From assembly GCA_910585765.1 (NCBI GenBank), contig CAJUES010000004.1, positions 1 to 64,000 on the forward strand: a stretch of 64,000 bases of DNA, in the 5' to 3' direction. Numbering within the stretch: position 1 is the stretch's first letter; the number at the start of each line of letters is the position of its first letter. Positions 17,360-26,868 of the stretch are shown in pieces. This DNA is from an uncultured Lachnospiraceae bacterium (GTDB lineage: Bacteria; Bacillota; Clostridia; Lachnospirales; Lachnospiraceae). The translations under genes were made by a program, and so were the position numbers. The notes beneath the pieces are model-generated. The model made no database searches. It was not told the origin of the DNA and saw only the letters and a list, made by a program, of their open reading frames with translations.

Positions 17360-18184
17360 GAGGATTACATAGAGTATATGGCGCTCCCGCAGCGCAAGCA
17401 CGAGGGCTGCATCCCGGTGGAAAAGCGCAGGGATAACCGTTTTCTGGTGGAGTTTGACCATGTGTCCTTCAAGTACCCCGGCAGCGAGGTCTACGTGATC
17501 CGGGATCTGAGCCTCAAGTTCGAGATCGGGGAGAAGATGGCGATCGTGGGAAGGAACGGTTCGGGGAAGACGACGTTCATCAAGCTGCTCTGCCGCCTGT
17601 ACGACGTGACGGAGGGATGCATCAAGGTGAACGGCATCGATATCCGCAAGTATGACTATGCGGAGTACTGCGATCTGTTTGCGGTGGTGTTTCAGGATTT
17701 CCAGGTGTTTGCCTTTCCGCTGGGGGAGAACGTGGCGGCGGGCTCCGATGTGGACAGGGAGCGTGCGGTCGATGCGCTGGAGCGCGCGGGTGTCGGGGAG
17801 CGGTATCGCACCCTGACGGACGGACTCGGCACCAGCGTCGGAAAGGAGTTTGAGGAGAACGGCGTGACGTTCTCCGGCGGTGAGAAGCAGAAGATCGCGA
17901 TCGCGCGTGCCATCTACAAAAATGCGCCGTTTGTCATCATGGATGAGCCGACCGCCGCGCTCGACCCGGAGTCCGAGTGCGAGGTGTACGCCGGGTTTGA
18001 CAAGATGGTAGGGAACAAGACGGCGATCTACATCTCGCACCGCCTCGCTTCCTGCCGCTTCTGCGGGGATATTCTGGTGTTTGACAGGGGAGCTGTGGTG
18101 CAGCGCGGCAGGCATGAGGAGCTGGAGCGGCAGGAAGGGCTGTACAGGGAGCTGTGGAATGCGCAGGCACAGTATTATATATAA
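17360..18184 (+). pseudogene. ABC exporter relic: ATPase domain only
   Basis: Directly after the MITE the frame enters the linker of an ABC exporter (LEDYIEYMALPQ) and then a complete nucleotide-binding domain: Walker A GRNGSGKTT, Q-loop FQDFQ, signature FSGGEKQK, Walker B FVIMDEPTAALDP and SHRLASC. The roughly 330-residue membrane domain that should precede it is absent. The frame is open back into the MITE (a GTG at 17159), but that is accidental; an ATG at 17378 could start a soluble ATPase fragment. The domain is close to the intact exporter at 51613-53481. It was probably the export arm of the damaged two-component locus. Confidence 0.75.
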
Positions 18185-18206
18185 AATGTACAGATGTCTG
18201 TGCGCT

Positions 18207-18228
18207 TAGGAACCGGCAGTTCCTTACT
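18207..18228. terminator. Terminator between exporter relic and AraC gene
   Basis: AGGAAC (18208-18213), loop CGGCA, GTTCCT (18219-18224), then TACTTTT. It overlaps the stop codon of the convergent AraC gene. Confidence 0.6.
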
Positions 18229-19177
18229 TTTCCGGGTACATCCAGCCGGTGTAGTCCATGATCGCCATTTTTTCCTGGCTTGCCTTTGCCAGAAGGGTCT
18301 CGTTCCTGTAGTCCCTCGGTGTGGTCTGCATGGCTTCCATAAAGTGGCGGTTGAAGCTTGACACGGAGCGGAATCCGACCATCTCGGAGATGTCGAGGAT
18401 CGAGTGCTCCGTGCTGCGCAGCAGGTTGCACGCCTTGGTGATGCGCGTGTTGTTCAGAAAGTCGAGGGGGCTGGTTCCGATGATCGAGTGGAACAGCCGC
18501 CGGAAATGCGTCGGGCTGAGGCAGCAGATGTCCGCCAGGTAATTCATGTCAAACTGCTCGGCATAATGGTCTTCGATGTAGTCGAGGACGGGGGAGAGCA
18601 CCATCGCGTTTTCAGGAGGGCGGCTTGTGAGCGTGGTTTCCAGCCCGCCCTTGCTCTGGATGCGGTCGAGCTGGATGCACAGCGACAGCAGAAGACCCAT
18701 GGCGCTCGCCTGGTACTGCGGGTGCTGTTCCCCGATCTCGCGTATGATCATCGCGGTGAGATCATAGATATAAGGATATTCATCGCGGCTCAGGATGTGC
18801 CGGTATTCCTTGTAAGCGCTCAGGGACAGGTCAAATCCGCGGATCTGGGGCGCCATGTTCTTGAACAGTTCCTGCGTGTTCAGGAACAGGTATGACCAGC
18901 GGCTCTGCGTGCCCGGTGAGCTGTATGTCGTGTGCGGGATATTTCTCGGAATGCAGGTGATGTCCCCCTCCTTGAAAAAGAGACGTTCCTTTCCGTTAAA
19001 TTCCATATACCCGCTCTCCGAGTGGCATACGCCGATCTCCAGACAATTGTGGAAGTGCAGGTGCTTGCTTGGAACGTTCGAGATCTTCCAGTGTTCGCCG
19101 GACAGGAGAAGGACCGGAAAGTCAGAGGGCAGATAGTAGCTGCGGTACTCGGCGATATCATTCTTGGTTTTTGGCAT
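18224..19177 (-). CDS. AraC-family regulator of the rhamnogalacturonan locus
   Basis: 317 residues. N-terminal cupin sensor domain (HLHFHNCLEIGVCHSESG, then IPRNIPHTTYS), C-terminal double helix-turn-helix (about 215-305) with YLADICCLSPTHFRRLFHS and ISEMVGFRSVSSFNRHF. Start set at the ATG at 19177, eight bases after GGAGG; the open frame continues upstream without a ribosome site. It is transcribed away from the transporter operon, so it probably activates that operon when a pectin oligosaccharide binds. A pair of near-identical 18-bp sites lies in the shared upstream region. Confidence 0.9.
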   Translation of the reverse strand: MPKTKNDIAEYRSYYLPSDFPVLLLSGEHWKISNVPSKHLHFHNCLEIGVCHSESGYMEFNGKERLFFKEGDITCIPRNIPHTTYSSPGTQSRWSYLFLNTQELFKNMAPQIRGFDLSLSAYKEYRHILSRDEYPYIYDLTAMIIREIGEQHPQYQASAMGLLLSLCIQLDRIQSKGGLETTLTSRPPENAMVLSPVLDYIEDHYAEQFDMNYLADICCLSPTHFRRLFHSIIGTSPLDFLNNTRITKACNLLRSTEHSILDISEMVGFRSVSSFNRHFMEAMQTTPRDYRNETLLAKASQEKMAIMDYTGWMYPEK

Positions 19178-19276
19178 ATCGATTACCTCCATATATATTC
19201 CTGGTGCGTGCCGGAACACATACCTGTCAATCCTTTTTGTGTCCGCGCGGTGTTGTTCGTGGCGTATCGGGATCAT

Positions 19277-19294
19277 AATGGTCATTTTTGCATA
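19277..19294. promoter_or_regulatory. Candidate AraC-family binding site 1
   Basis: AATGGTCATTTTTGCATA matches the site at 19481-19498 at 15 of 18 positions with identical outer blocks AATGGTCAT and TGCATA. It is about 100 bases upstream of the AraC gene start, which fits autoregulation. Confidence 0.4.
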
Positions 19295-19432
19295 ATTTCC
19301 GAAAATTTTTGGATAGACTTCGCGCAGGCACAATTCAAAAACAACCAGATTTGGTCGGCAGGTTCAGCGCCATTTCGCGACAAAATCTGGAAAAACATAG
19401 TCATTATGTATAAGTAAAAAAGATTAAAATCC

Positions 19433-19505
19433 GAAATACTATGCATTTCGTTGCCCCCGCGTTAAGAGAAGTATAACATAAATGGTCATAAATGCATAGT
19501 ATTTC
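19433..19505. promoter_or_regulatory. 16-bp perfect inverted repeat upstream of the transporter operon
   Basis: GAAATACTATGCATTT (19433-19448) and its exact complement (19490-19505) are 41 bases apart. The right arm overlaps candidate site 2. It may be an operator pair for looping or a long stem in a leader RNA; the 110 bases that follow hold the promoter or leader and ribosome site of the first permease gene. Confidence 0.5.
19481..19498. promoter_or_regulatory. Candidate AraC-family binding site 2
   Basis: AATGGTCATAAATGCATA, the partner of the site at 19277-19294, in the same orientation and 130 bases before the first transporter gene. A TTGAAA box follows at 19518-19523, so an activator bound here would be placed just upstream of RNA polymerase. 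Confidence 0.45.
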
Positions 19506-19610
19506 TTTTCTTTTGGCTTGAAATAAACGTTAAAATGCACGAAAATGGATTTATAAGTAATAATTGATTATGCAAAATAACGAAAGGGTTACAGGAATGG
19601 AGGTTTTGGT

Positions 19611-20558
19611 ATGGGTAAAATAAAAGACGGCAAAGAAGTTGTCGTGCATACCACCTGGAAAAACAGCTTCAAGAGAGACTGGCAGCTGTATCTGCTGCTG
19701 TTGTTTCCGATCGTGATGGTGGTACTCTTCAACTATGCGTCCTACCCTGGCATGCGGATGATCTTTATGGATTACAAGCCTGCAAAGGGATATGCGGGCA
19801 GCAAGTGGGTCGGCATGGAGACGATCATAAAAGTGTTCAAGGATGCGGATTTTCATCGATCCTTAAAGAGTTCGATCGTATTTAATCTGCTGGATCTGGC
19901 GGTGGGATTCCCGATGCCGATCATCCTGGCGCTGATGCTGAACGAGCTGCGCTATCCGAGGTTCAAGAAAGTGACGCAGACGATCCTGTATCTGCCGCAC
20001 TTCCTCTCCTGGGTCATCATCGGCAGTGTGGCGTACACTATGTTCCGCCCGTCGACAGGTCTTGTCAACATCTTCCTGATGAACGCAGGGCTGATCGAGG
20101 AGGGAATCCCGTTCCTGACGGAGAAATGGCACTGGGCAGTGACTTACCTGCTGATCGGTGTCTGGCAGGGAATGGGCTGGGGCACGATCATCTATCTCGC
20201 CGCGATCACGGGCATCAGCGGTGACCTGTACGAGGCGGCAATGATCGACGGCGCGAACCGCTGGCAGAGGATGCTGCACATCACGCTGCCGGGCATCAAG
20301 AGCACGATCGTGACACTGCTGATCATGAACCTTGGCCGTGTGATGGGAAGTAACTTCGAGCGTCTCGATCAGTTTGGAAACTCGCAGGTAAAGGATTTCC
20401 AGTATCAGCTGGCGATCTACATATACGAGAAAGGTCTTCAGGGAAACAAGTTCAGCATGTCGACTGCGGTCGGTCTCTTCCAGTCGATCGTAGGTCTGGC
20501 ACTGGTACTGTTGTCTGACTGGTTCGCGAAGAAACTCGGCGAAGACGGTCTGTTATAG
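19611..20558 (+). CDS. Sugar ABC transporter permease, LplB type
   Basis: 315 residues with six membrane segments, first permease of a CUT1 importer. The EAA loop that contacts the ATPase reads YEAAMIDGANRWQRMLHITLPGI in part. The N-terminal KRDWQLYLLLLFP start and YPGMRMIFMDYKP are typical of LplB proteins used for complex oligosaccharides. No ATPase gene is nearby; such systems usually share a MsmK-like ATPase encoded elsewhere. ATG follows GGAGG. First gene of the operon under the AraC-linked region. Confidence 0.92.
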   Translation: MGKIKDGKEVVVHTTWKNSFKRDWQLYLLLLFPIVMVVLFNYASYPGMRMIFMDYKPAKGYAGSKWVGMETIIKVFKDADFHRSLKSSIVFNLLDLAVGFPMPIILALMLNELRYPRFKKVTQTILYLPHFLSWVIIGSVAYTMFRPSTGLVNIFLMNAGLIEEGIPFLTEKWHWAVTYLLIGVWQGMGWGTIIYLAAITGISGDLYEAAMIDGANRWQRMLHITLPGIKSTIVTLLIMNLGRVMGSNFERLDQFGNSQVKDFQYQLAIYIYEKGLQGNKFSMSTAVGLFQSIVGLALVLLSDWFAKKLGEDGLL

Positions 20559-20571
20559 GAGGAGTGGTATC

Positions 20572-21498
20572 ATGGCAAAAAAAGAAGAAGTCGTCCGCGG
20601 TGCGGAAGTAAACAGCGACGGAAACCGGGCGGTCAACAAGTTCAGGGTCAGCGACGCTGTGATCATGGTCATACTGGTGCTTTTGTGTGCGACCTGTGTG
20701 CTGCCCTTTGTCCACCTGCTGGCAAAGTCGATCTCCGGCAACTCCTATGTTATCGCAAAACAGGTAGCGTTCTTTCCCAAGGGGATCAACTTTGACGCGT
20801 ATGTGTCCATTTTCAAGGATGGGAGCATGGTGTCAAGTATGATCTACAGTATATATGTCACACTGATCTTCACGGTACTCGGCATGCTTGTCTGCACCTG
20901 TGCGGCGTACCCGCTGTCCAAGAAACGGTTAAAGGGCAGGACGTTTTTCACCTTTATCCTGATGTTCCCAATGTATTTCGGCGCAGGACTGATCCCGTCG
21001 TACCTGCTGTACAAGGATCTGCATGTGCTCGACACGATGTGGGTGCTGATCCTGCCGCTGATCTATTCGCCTTACAACATGCTGATCATGAAGACGAACC
21101 TGCAGTCCTCGATCCCGGACAGTCTCGAGGAATCGGCATTCCTTGACGGCGCGACGAATTTCCAGATCCTGTGGAAGATCGTGCTGCCGCTGTCTAAGCC
21201 GATCCTTGCGACACTCTCGCTGTTCTACGCAGTGGGACGCTGGAATGCATATGCGGACAACAAGTACTACATCCGGTCCGAGGAACTGAAAATGATCCAG
21301 TATAAGCTGTCGCAGCTGGTATCGTCGGCTTCTGAGGCACAGACGGCGACGCTCGCGGAAGGCGCGGCGGTGACGAGCACGCCGGAGGTGCTGCAGGCGG
21401 CGTGCATCATGTTCGTGACGATCCCGATCATCTGTATCTATCCTTTTGTGCAGAAGTATTTTGTGAAGGGAACGATGGTCGGCGCAGTGAAGGGATAA
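20572..21498 (+). CDS. Sugar ABC transporter permease, YtcP type
   Basis: 308 residues, six membrane segments, the partner of the LplB-type permease 13 bases upstream. EAA loop: LEESAFLDGATNFQILWKIV. The FYAVGRWNAYADNKYYIR segment and the C-terminal VKGTMVGAVKG are hallmarks of YtcP permeases. Ribosome site GGAGGAG lies before the ATG. Confidence 0.92.
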   Translation: MAKKEEVVRGAEVNSDGNRAVNKFRVSDAVIMVILVLLCATCVLPFVHLLAKSISGNSYVIAKQVAFFPKGINFDAYVSIFKDGSMVSSMIYSIYVTLIFTVLGMLVCTCAAYPLSKKRLKGRTFFTFILMFPMYFGAGLIPSYLLYKDLHVLDTMWVLILPLIYSPYNMLIMKTNLQSSIPDSLEESAFLDGATNFQILWKIVLPLSKPILATLSLFYAVGRWNAYADNKYYIRSEELKMIQYKLSQLVSSASEAQTATLAEGAAVTSTPEVLQAACIMFVTIPIICIYPFVQKYFVKGTMVGAVKG

Positions 21499-21566
21499 AA
21501 CGATTTATTATTATTGTTGATAGTATTCCCGGCAAGCGGGTTATGCTATAGATAGGAGGATTCATT

Positions 21567-23330
21567 ATGAACAAGAAAGCTTTCAAAAGAGTGACAGCAT
21601 TGGCATTGACAGGCGTTATGGCAATGGGTACACTGACAGGCTGCGGCGGTTCGGGCGACGATGCCAGCAAGCCGGCGGACAACACAACAACTCCTGCGGA
21701 CAACAGCAGCGCGTCTTCGACAGACAACAGCGCGTCGGCTTCGACAGACGAGGCGAAGACAGAGACGCCCGCGGCGGACGATTCCGGCGTAGCCGGTATT
21801 GAGGGCTGGGAGGCATTTGCGGAGAATGTCACCTTGAAGATCCCGGTGTATGACAGGGGCGCGGAGGGCGTTCCCAACGTGAGCGACAACTACTGGACAA
21901 AATGGATCCAGGAGAACTTTGGCGACAAGTATAATATCACTGTAGAGTTTGTGCCGATCACGCGTACAGATGTACTGACGTCTTACTCGCTGCTGGCAGC
22001 GGCGGAGGATCTCCCGACGATCCTGATGGAGTACGACTATCCGAAGCAGGCGCAGTGGGCGGCGGACGGATATCTGACCACCTATGATATCGATGAGTTT
22101 GCGAAGGTTGCGCCTACATACTACCAGAGAATGGTAGATCTGGATCAGCTTGGCTACACAGAGATGAACGGCGACAGATACTTTGTGCTGGCTGAGAGAC
22201 CGTACTATGATACAGGGTATACATTTGTGATGTTCTATCGCAAGGACTGGTTAGACCAGATCGGCTATGACGCGTATCCTGAGACATGGGCGGAGCAGAA
22301 GGAGATGTACCAGAAGCTGATCGATGAGGGGATCTGCGAGCATCCGCTCGGCGGCCACATGGTGACAGGCGCGGGCGTTGACCAGAACTATGCGTTCAGG
22401 ACATATCCGTTGGACGAGGAGAACTGGGCATGCTACGGCGACTATGCGATACCCGCGCTCGGCGATGCGGCGAATAAAGAGTTTATCAGGAGAGAGAATG
22501 AGAAGTACCAGTTGGGATTCCTGAATCCGGAGTACTATGTAACAGATCTCGAGACGGAGAAGGCATCTTTCGTAAGCGGGCAGATCTTCCAGTTTGCAGG
22601 GTATATCTCTGCGGATGTGGATTTCCTGACAGCGCTCTATGAGCAGGATCCCAATGCAGAGGTAGCAGTTCAGTTCCAGGCGGAGATCGACGATCCGGAC
22701 GGCGGTACGGTGTCGGCTTACCGCGCGGATAATCCGTTCGGTATGATGATCGGCTTCTCTTCACAGGCGACGGAGGATGAGATCAAGGCAGCGTGGATGT
22801 ACATGGAGTGGATGACGCAGGAGGAGAACCTCTTCACGATGCAGTGGGGCATCGAGGGCGAGAACTACAACATGGGTGACGACGGACTTCCCGTTCCGGT
22901 TGCGGACTACAGCGGCGACTGCAAGCAGGGCTTCAACAACTCCAAGGATTACTGGTGCGTGACGATCGAGGCGAGAAATGCCGGTACGATCGAGGAGATC
23001 ATAGCGGCAAGCTCACCGAAGAATCTGCCGGATGACCTGACACAGCAGTTAATCGACAACTACTACAGGAAAGAGAAACTGGCGGAGAACGGCCGTGCAG
23101 TCAGCGACTGCAACTTCGCAGTCGTACTGGATTCCGTCGGGGAGTATCAGGCATCTCTGATCGAACTCTACACAGAGTACAGAGACCAGCTGACAATGTG
23201 CGACCCGGAGGAGTTTGATGCACTGTATGATGAGCTGGCGCAGAAGTACGCGGACGCAGGATTCCAGGAGATCGTTGACGAGAGAAAGGAAGCTTACGAG
23301 GCAGGGCAGTCTACAAAGCTTCAGAAGTAA
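21567..23330 (+). CDS. Oligosaccharide-binding lipoprotein of the ABC importer
   Basis: 587 residues, large like other LplA/YtcQ binding proteins. Lipoprotein signal with lipobox LTGC (Cys26), then a low-complexity Ser/Thr/Asp linker to about residue 75, then the binding domain (VTLKIPVYDRG, LPTILMEYD, WYMEWMTQEEN-like helices). It catches the oligosaccharide outside the cell and hands it to the two permeases upstream. Size and neighbours point to pectin-derived substrates, but no residue proves it. A strong terminator follows the gene, though the enzymes downstream are probably coregulated. Confidence 0.92.
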   Translation: MNKKAFKRVTALALTGVMAMGTLTGCGGSGDDASKPADNTTTPADNSSASSTDNSASASTDEAKTETPAADDSGVAGIEGWEAFAENVTLKIPVYDRGAEGVPNVSDNYWTKWIQENFGDKYNITVEFVPITRTDVLTSYSLLAAAEDLPTILMEYDYPKQAQWAADGYLTTYDIDEFAKVAPTYYQRMVDLDQLGYTEMNGDRYFVLAERPYYDTGYTFVMFYRKDWLDQIGYDAYPETWAEQKEMYQKLIDEGICEHPLGGHMVTGAGVDQNYAFRTYPLDEENWACYGDYAIPALGDAANKEFIRRENEKYQLGFLNPEYYVTDLETEKASFVSGQIFQFAGYISADVDFLTALYEQDPNAEVAVQFQAEIDDPDGGTVSAYRADNPFGMMIGFSSQATEDEIKAAWMYMEWMTQEENLFTMQWGIEGENYNMGDDGLPVPVADYSGDCKQGFNNSKDYWCVTIEARNAGTIEEIIAASSPKNLPDDLTQQLIDNYYRKEKLAENGRAVSDCNFAVVLDSVGEYQASLIELYTEYRDQLTMCDPEEFDALYDELAQKYADAGFQEIVDERKEAYEAGQSTKLQK

Positions 23331-23363
23331 AAAAGAGTAAAAAAGAGTAAAAAAGTAAAAAAT

Positions 23364-23393
23364 AGCCCCCAGCTTTTGTTGGGGGCTGTTTTC
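23364..23393 (+). terminator. Terminator after the binding-protein gene
   Basis: AGCCCCCA (23364-23371) pairs with TGGGGGCT (23380-23387), followed by GTTTTC. Just upstream is a short AAAAAGAGT tandem. Confidence 0.85.
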
Positions 23394-23614
23394 AAAATCT
23401 GCCCCGGTCGTCTGTGATGACCGTGCCAGGTGTTGAGTATTTCCGGAAGTACTCCGATGGAGGGACTATTTCCGAAAGTGCTCAAATAGTTGTCAGATGA
23501 TGGCGGGTGTGGATCGCGGCGTAGTTCGTGGAAAATGGCATGCAATTCGTGCAGAAAGCTGCCATGAGATCCGTAAAGTGATAGAATAAATAACATATAC
23601 AAGGAGGGTTTGCT

Positions 23615-24667
23615 ATGTTGAAGTTGGAGTATGACAAACAGGAGATTCTGGAGGTGATCGACAGGATCGTGAATCGGACGATGAAGATGGATCTGACCTG
23701 GGACTGGCCGTGCGGAGTGGCGTATTTTGGCATTGCCGATGCCTACGAAAAGACGGGAAACGAGACGTATCTGAATCTCTTGAAAGACAGGGTGGATGAG
23801 CTGATCGATCTGGGACTGCCCAGGGTGTGGACGGTCAATGCCTGTGCGATGGGGCACTGTCTGATCACGATCTACAAGGCGACCGGAGAGCAAAAATACT
23901 GGGATATCGTGATGAGCAAGATCAACTACATACGAAAGGATGCACTCCGCTTCGGGGACAGCGTGCTGCAGCACACCGTGTCCGCCAACAATGATTTTCC
24001 CGAGCAGTGCTGGGCAGACACGCTCTTCATGGCGGCATTCCTCCTGCTGCGGGTCGGTGTGGAGCTTGCCGACGAGGAGATCATCGAGGACGCGCTGAAT
24101 CAGTACTATTGGCATATCAAATACCTGCAGGATCCGGACAGCGGTCTGTACTTTCACGGGTATGACAATGTGGCAGGGAACCACATGTCGGGTTTTTACT
24201 GGGGACGTGCCAATGCGTGGGCGGCGTTTACGATGTCGCAGGTGGGGGATATCCTGCCGAAATGCTACCTGTATCCGAAGTATATGGATGTGGCGGGCTC
24301 TCTGAACGAGCAGCTGTCCGCGATCAAACTCCTCCAGACGGCGGACGGTCTGTGGCGGACGATACTCGATGACGAGAGTTCCTATGAGGAGGTCTCGGCT
24401 TCGGCGGGGATCGCGGCGGCGATGGTCTCGAGGGCAAATCCCCTGCACTCGAAATATATCAACAAGTCGATCCGGGGAATGCTCGCGAATGTCGGTCCGG
24501 ACGGAAGGGTGCGGAACGTGTCCGGAGGAACAGCGGTGATGAACGATGCAGACGGATACCGCAACATTTCGAGAGACTGGATCCAGGGCTGGGGGCAGGG
24601 ACTCGCACTCGCTTTCTTTGACAAGGTTCTGGTGTCAGACGAGTTGGAAAAAGACGGCGCACTATAA
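23615..24667 (+). CDS. GH105 unsaturated rhamnogalacturonyl hydrolase
   Basis: 350 residues, alpha/alpha-barrel family GH105 (YteR/RhiN type). These enzymes remove the 4,5-unsaturated galacturonyl residue that lyases leave at the non-reducing end of rhamnogalacturonan pieces, inside the cell. The probable catalytic Asp135 lies in CWADTLFMAAF; FYWGRANAWAA and DWIQGWGQGLAL supply the other conserved pocket residues. No signal peptide, consistent with cytosolic action on imported sugars. ATG follows AAGGAGG. Lies between the transporter and GH112 gene. Confidence 0.92.
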   Translation: MLKLEYDKQEILEVIDRIVNRTMKMDLTWDWPCGVAYFGIADAYEKTGNETYLNLLKDRVDELIDLGLPRVWTVNACAMGHCLITIYKATGEQKYWDIVMSKINYIRKDALRFGDSVLQHTVSANNDFPEQCWADTLFMAAFLLLRVGVELADEEIIEDALNQYYWHIKYLQDPDSGLYFHGYDNVAGNHMSGFYWGRANAWAAFTMSQVGDILPKCYLYPKYMDVAGSLNEQLSAIKLLQTADGLWRTILDDESSYEEVSASAGIAAAMVSRANPLHSKYINKSIRGMLANVGPDGRVRNVSGGTAVMNDADGYRNISRDWIQGWGQGLALAFFDKVLVSDELEKDGAL

Positions 24668-24701
24668 ACAGGATCGCAAGACTTTTGAATAGGAGAAGAA
24701 G

Positions 24702-26855
24702 ATGGAAAAGGGAAGTTTTACACTGCCGGGCGAGGCAGGGTATGAAAAGCTGACATTACAACTGGCGGAGAAGTGGGGAGCGGACGTGATACGCGACAGT
24801 GACGGAACAGAGCTTTCCGACGAGATCACGAAGGCGGGGTATGGCATCTACTCGACGATCTGTATCATCAGGGATCACAATGCGTGGGCGAAGAAGAATC
24901 AGGACAAGCTGCAGCAGACCTTTCTGATGACCCACCCGGTGACGGCGGCGGATCGCCGGCTCACAGTGGCACTGATGGAGGATTTCTTCGAGGAGCAGTT
25001 CCGGGTGAATGACAGTGCGGAGGCAATGAAGTACTGGCAGGTCTACGACAGGACGACGGACACTGCGGTCGATGCGTCAAAGTGGCATTACGATGAGAAG
25101 GAACAGACTGTCACCGTGGACGGCGCCACGCCGTGGCACAATTACACGGTGAGCTTTCTGGCGTACCGCATCTGGGAAGAGATCTCCATGTACAACCACA
25201 CGACGAACAACTGGGACAAGGAGCATCTGATGCAGATCGATCCGGTGCATCCCGAGACACAGGCGTACATGCTCGACTGGATGAAAAACTGGTGCGAGAC
25301 GCACCCGGACACGACAGTGGTGCGTTTCACGTCCATGTTCTACAATTTCGTCTGGATCTGGGGCAGCAGTGAGCGCAACAGGCAGCTGTACTCGGACTGG
25401 GCTTCGTATGATTTTACGGTCAGCCCGAAGATGCTGGATGACTTTGCGGCAGAGTACGGTTATGGCATGACGGCGGAGGACTTCGTCAATCAGGGTAAGC
25501 TCCATGTGACACACATGCCGTGTGACCGCAGGAAGATGAACTGGATCGATTTTGTGAACCGTTTCGTGGTGAATTTCGGCAGACAGCTGATTGATATCGT
25601 ACATCAGTACGGCAAAAAGGCGTATGTGTTCTACGATGACAGCTGGGTCGGCATCGAGCCGTACAAGCCGACATTCCAGGCGTTTGGCTTTGACGGTCTG
25701 ATCAAGTGCGTCTTTTCCGGCTACGAGGCGAGGCTTTGCGCCGGCGTCGATGTCGGGACACACGAGCTTCGGCTGCACCCGTACCTGTTCCCGGTGGGAC
25801 TTGGCGGGGCGCCGACGTTTATGGAGGGCGGCAACCCGACACTGGATGCGAAGAAGTACTGGAACAGTGTGCGGCGCGCGCTGCTTCGGTGTCCGATCGA
25901 CAGGATCGGGCTTGGCGGGTATCTGCATCTGGTCGAGGATTTCCCGGATTTCGTGGAGTATATCGCCAGGATCTCGGATGAGTTCAGGGCGCTGAAAGCG
26001 CTTCATCATGCAGGAAAACCCTACACCTGCGCTACAAGGGTGGCAGTGCTGCACTTCTGGGGAAATATGCGTTCGTGGTCGCTGTCCGGTCATTTTCACG
26101 AGACATACATGCATGATCTGATACATATCAATGAAGCGCTCAGCGGGCTTCCGCTGGATGTCAGCTTCATCAGTTTCGAGGATGTGAAGAGCGGCGCGCT
26201 GGAAAATGTGGATGTGGTGATCAACGCGGGCGCGGCGGGGACGGCGTGGAGCGGAGGCAGTGCGTGGAAGGACGCGGCTGTTGTCGAGGCGCTGACAAAG
26301 TGGGTGTATGAGGGCGGCACGCTGATCGGCGTGGGTGAGCCCTCGGCGGCGGCAGGGTATGACAGCTATTTCAGGATGGCACATGTGCTGGGCGTTGACG
26401 CGGATGTCGTCGACAGGGTGTGCCATGGGCGGTGGTCGTTCGAGGTTGACAGGGCTGCTGCGGACAGGGTGATGCCGGCAGGTGCAGTGGTTCCTGAGGG
26501 CGTGAAGTGTCATCTCACGGACGGGAAGGCTTCCGTCCTGGCAGCGCACGACGGCAATCCGCTGTTTACCAGAAATACCTTTGGCAAAGGGCAGGGGATC
26601 TATCTGTCAGGCTTCTGCGTGGACAATGCCAACACCAAGATGCTGCTGAACCTGATCCTGGACGCGGGCGGCGAGGCGGTGAACGGGCTCTATCTGACAG
26701 ACAACGCGCAGATGGAGTGTGCGTACTACCCGGAGAGCCGGACGCTGATCGTCATCAACAACGCAGACACGGCACAGGCGTGCAGCATCAACACGGCGTA
26801 CGGCGTGGAGCAGGTGCAGCTGGAGGCGTTTGACACGGTGATCAGGCAGATATAG
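24702..26855 (+). CDS. GH112 galactosyl phosphorylase, probably galactosyl-rhamnose phosphorylase
   Basis: 717 residues, full-length GH112. The family cleaves beta-galactosides with phosphate, giving alpha-galactose 1-phosphate; members act on galacto-N-biose/lacto-N-biose or on galactosyl-beta-1,4-L-rhamnose. The Asp pair 312-313 in FYDDSWVGIEPY is where the family's general acid lies. Cytosolic (no signal). Context argues for the rhamnose type: GH105 before, GH28 and L-rhamnose mutarotase after, and none of the N-acetylhexosamine genes. Specificity is inference from neighbours. Confidence 0.9.
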   Translation: MEKGSFTLPGEAGYEKLTLQLAEKWGADVIRDSDGTELSDEITKAGYGIYSTICIIRDHNAWAKKNQDKLQQTFLMTHPVTAADRRLTVALMEDFFEEQFRVNDSAEAMKYWQVYDRTTDTAVDASKWHYDEKEQTVTVDGATPWHNYTVSFLAYRIWEEISMYNHTTNNWDKEHLMQIDPVHPETQAYMLDWMKNWCETHPDTTVVRFTSMFYNFVWIWGSSERNRQLYSDWASYDFTVSPKMLDDFAAEYGYGMTAEDFVNQGKLHVTHMPCDRRKMNWIDFVNRFVVNFGRQLIDIVHQYGKKAYVFYDDSWVGIEPYKPTFQAFGFDGLIKCVFSGYEARLCAGVDVGTHELRLHPYLFPVGLGGAPTFMEGGNPTLDAKKYWNSVRRALLRCPIDRIGLGGYLHLVEDFPDFVEYIARISDEFRALKALHHAGKPYTCATRVAVLHFWGNMRSWSLSGHFHETYMHDLIHINEALSGLPLDVSFISFEDVKSGALENVDVVINAGAAGTAWSGGSAWKDAAVVEALTKWVYEGGTLIGVGEPSAAAGYDSYFRMAHVLGVDADVVDRVCHGRWSFEVDRAAADRVMPAGAVVPEGVKCHLTDGKASVLAAHDGNPLFTRNTFGKGQGIYLSGFCVDNANTKMLLNLILDAGGEAVNGLYLTDNAQMECAYYPESRTLIVINNADTAQACSINTAYGVEQVQLEAFDTVIRQI

Positions 26856-26868
26856 AGGTGCACAGAAA

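Noticed and set aside
17159..17377. GTG-started frame running from the MITE into the ABC ATPase relic
   Set aside because: The first 66 codons translate repeat sequence; open by chance, not a native start.
25077..26549. 490-codon frame on the minus strand
   Set aside because: Exact antisense shadow of the GH112 gene; His/Arg-rich with no motif and no ribosome site.
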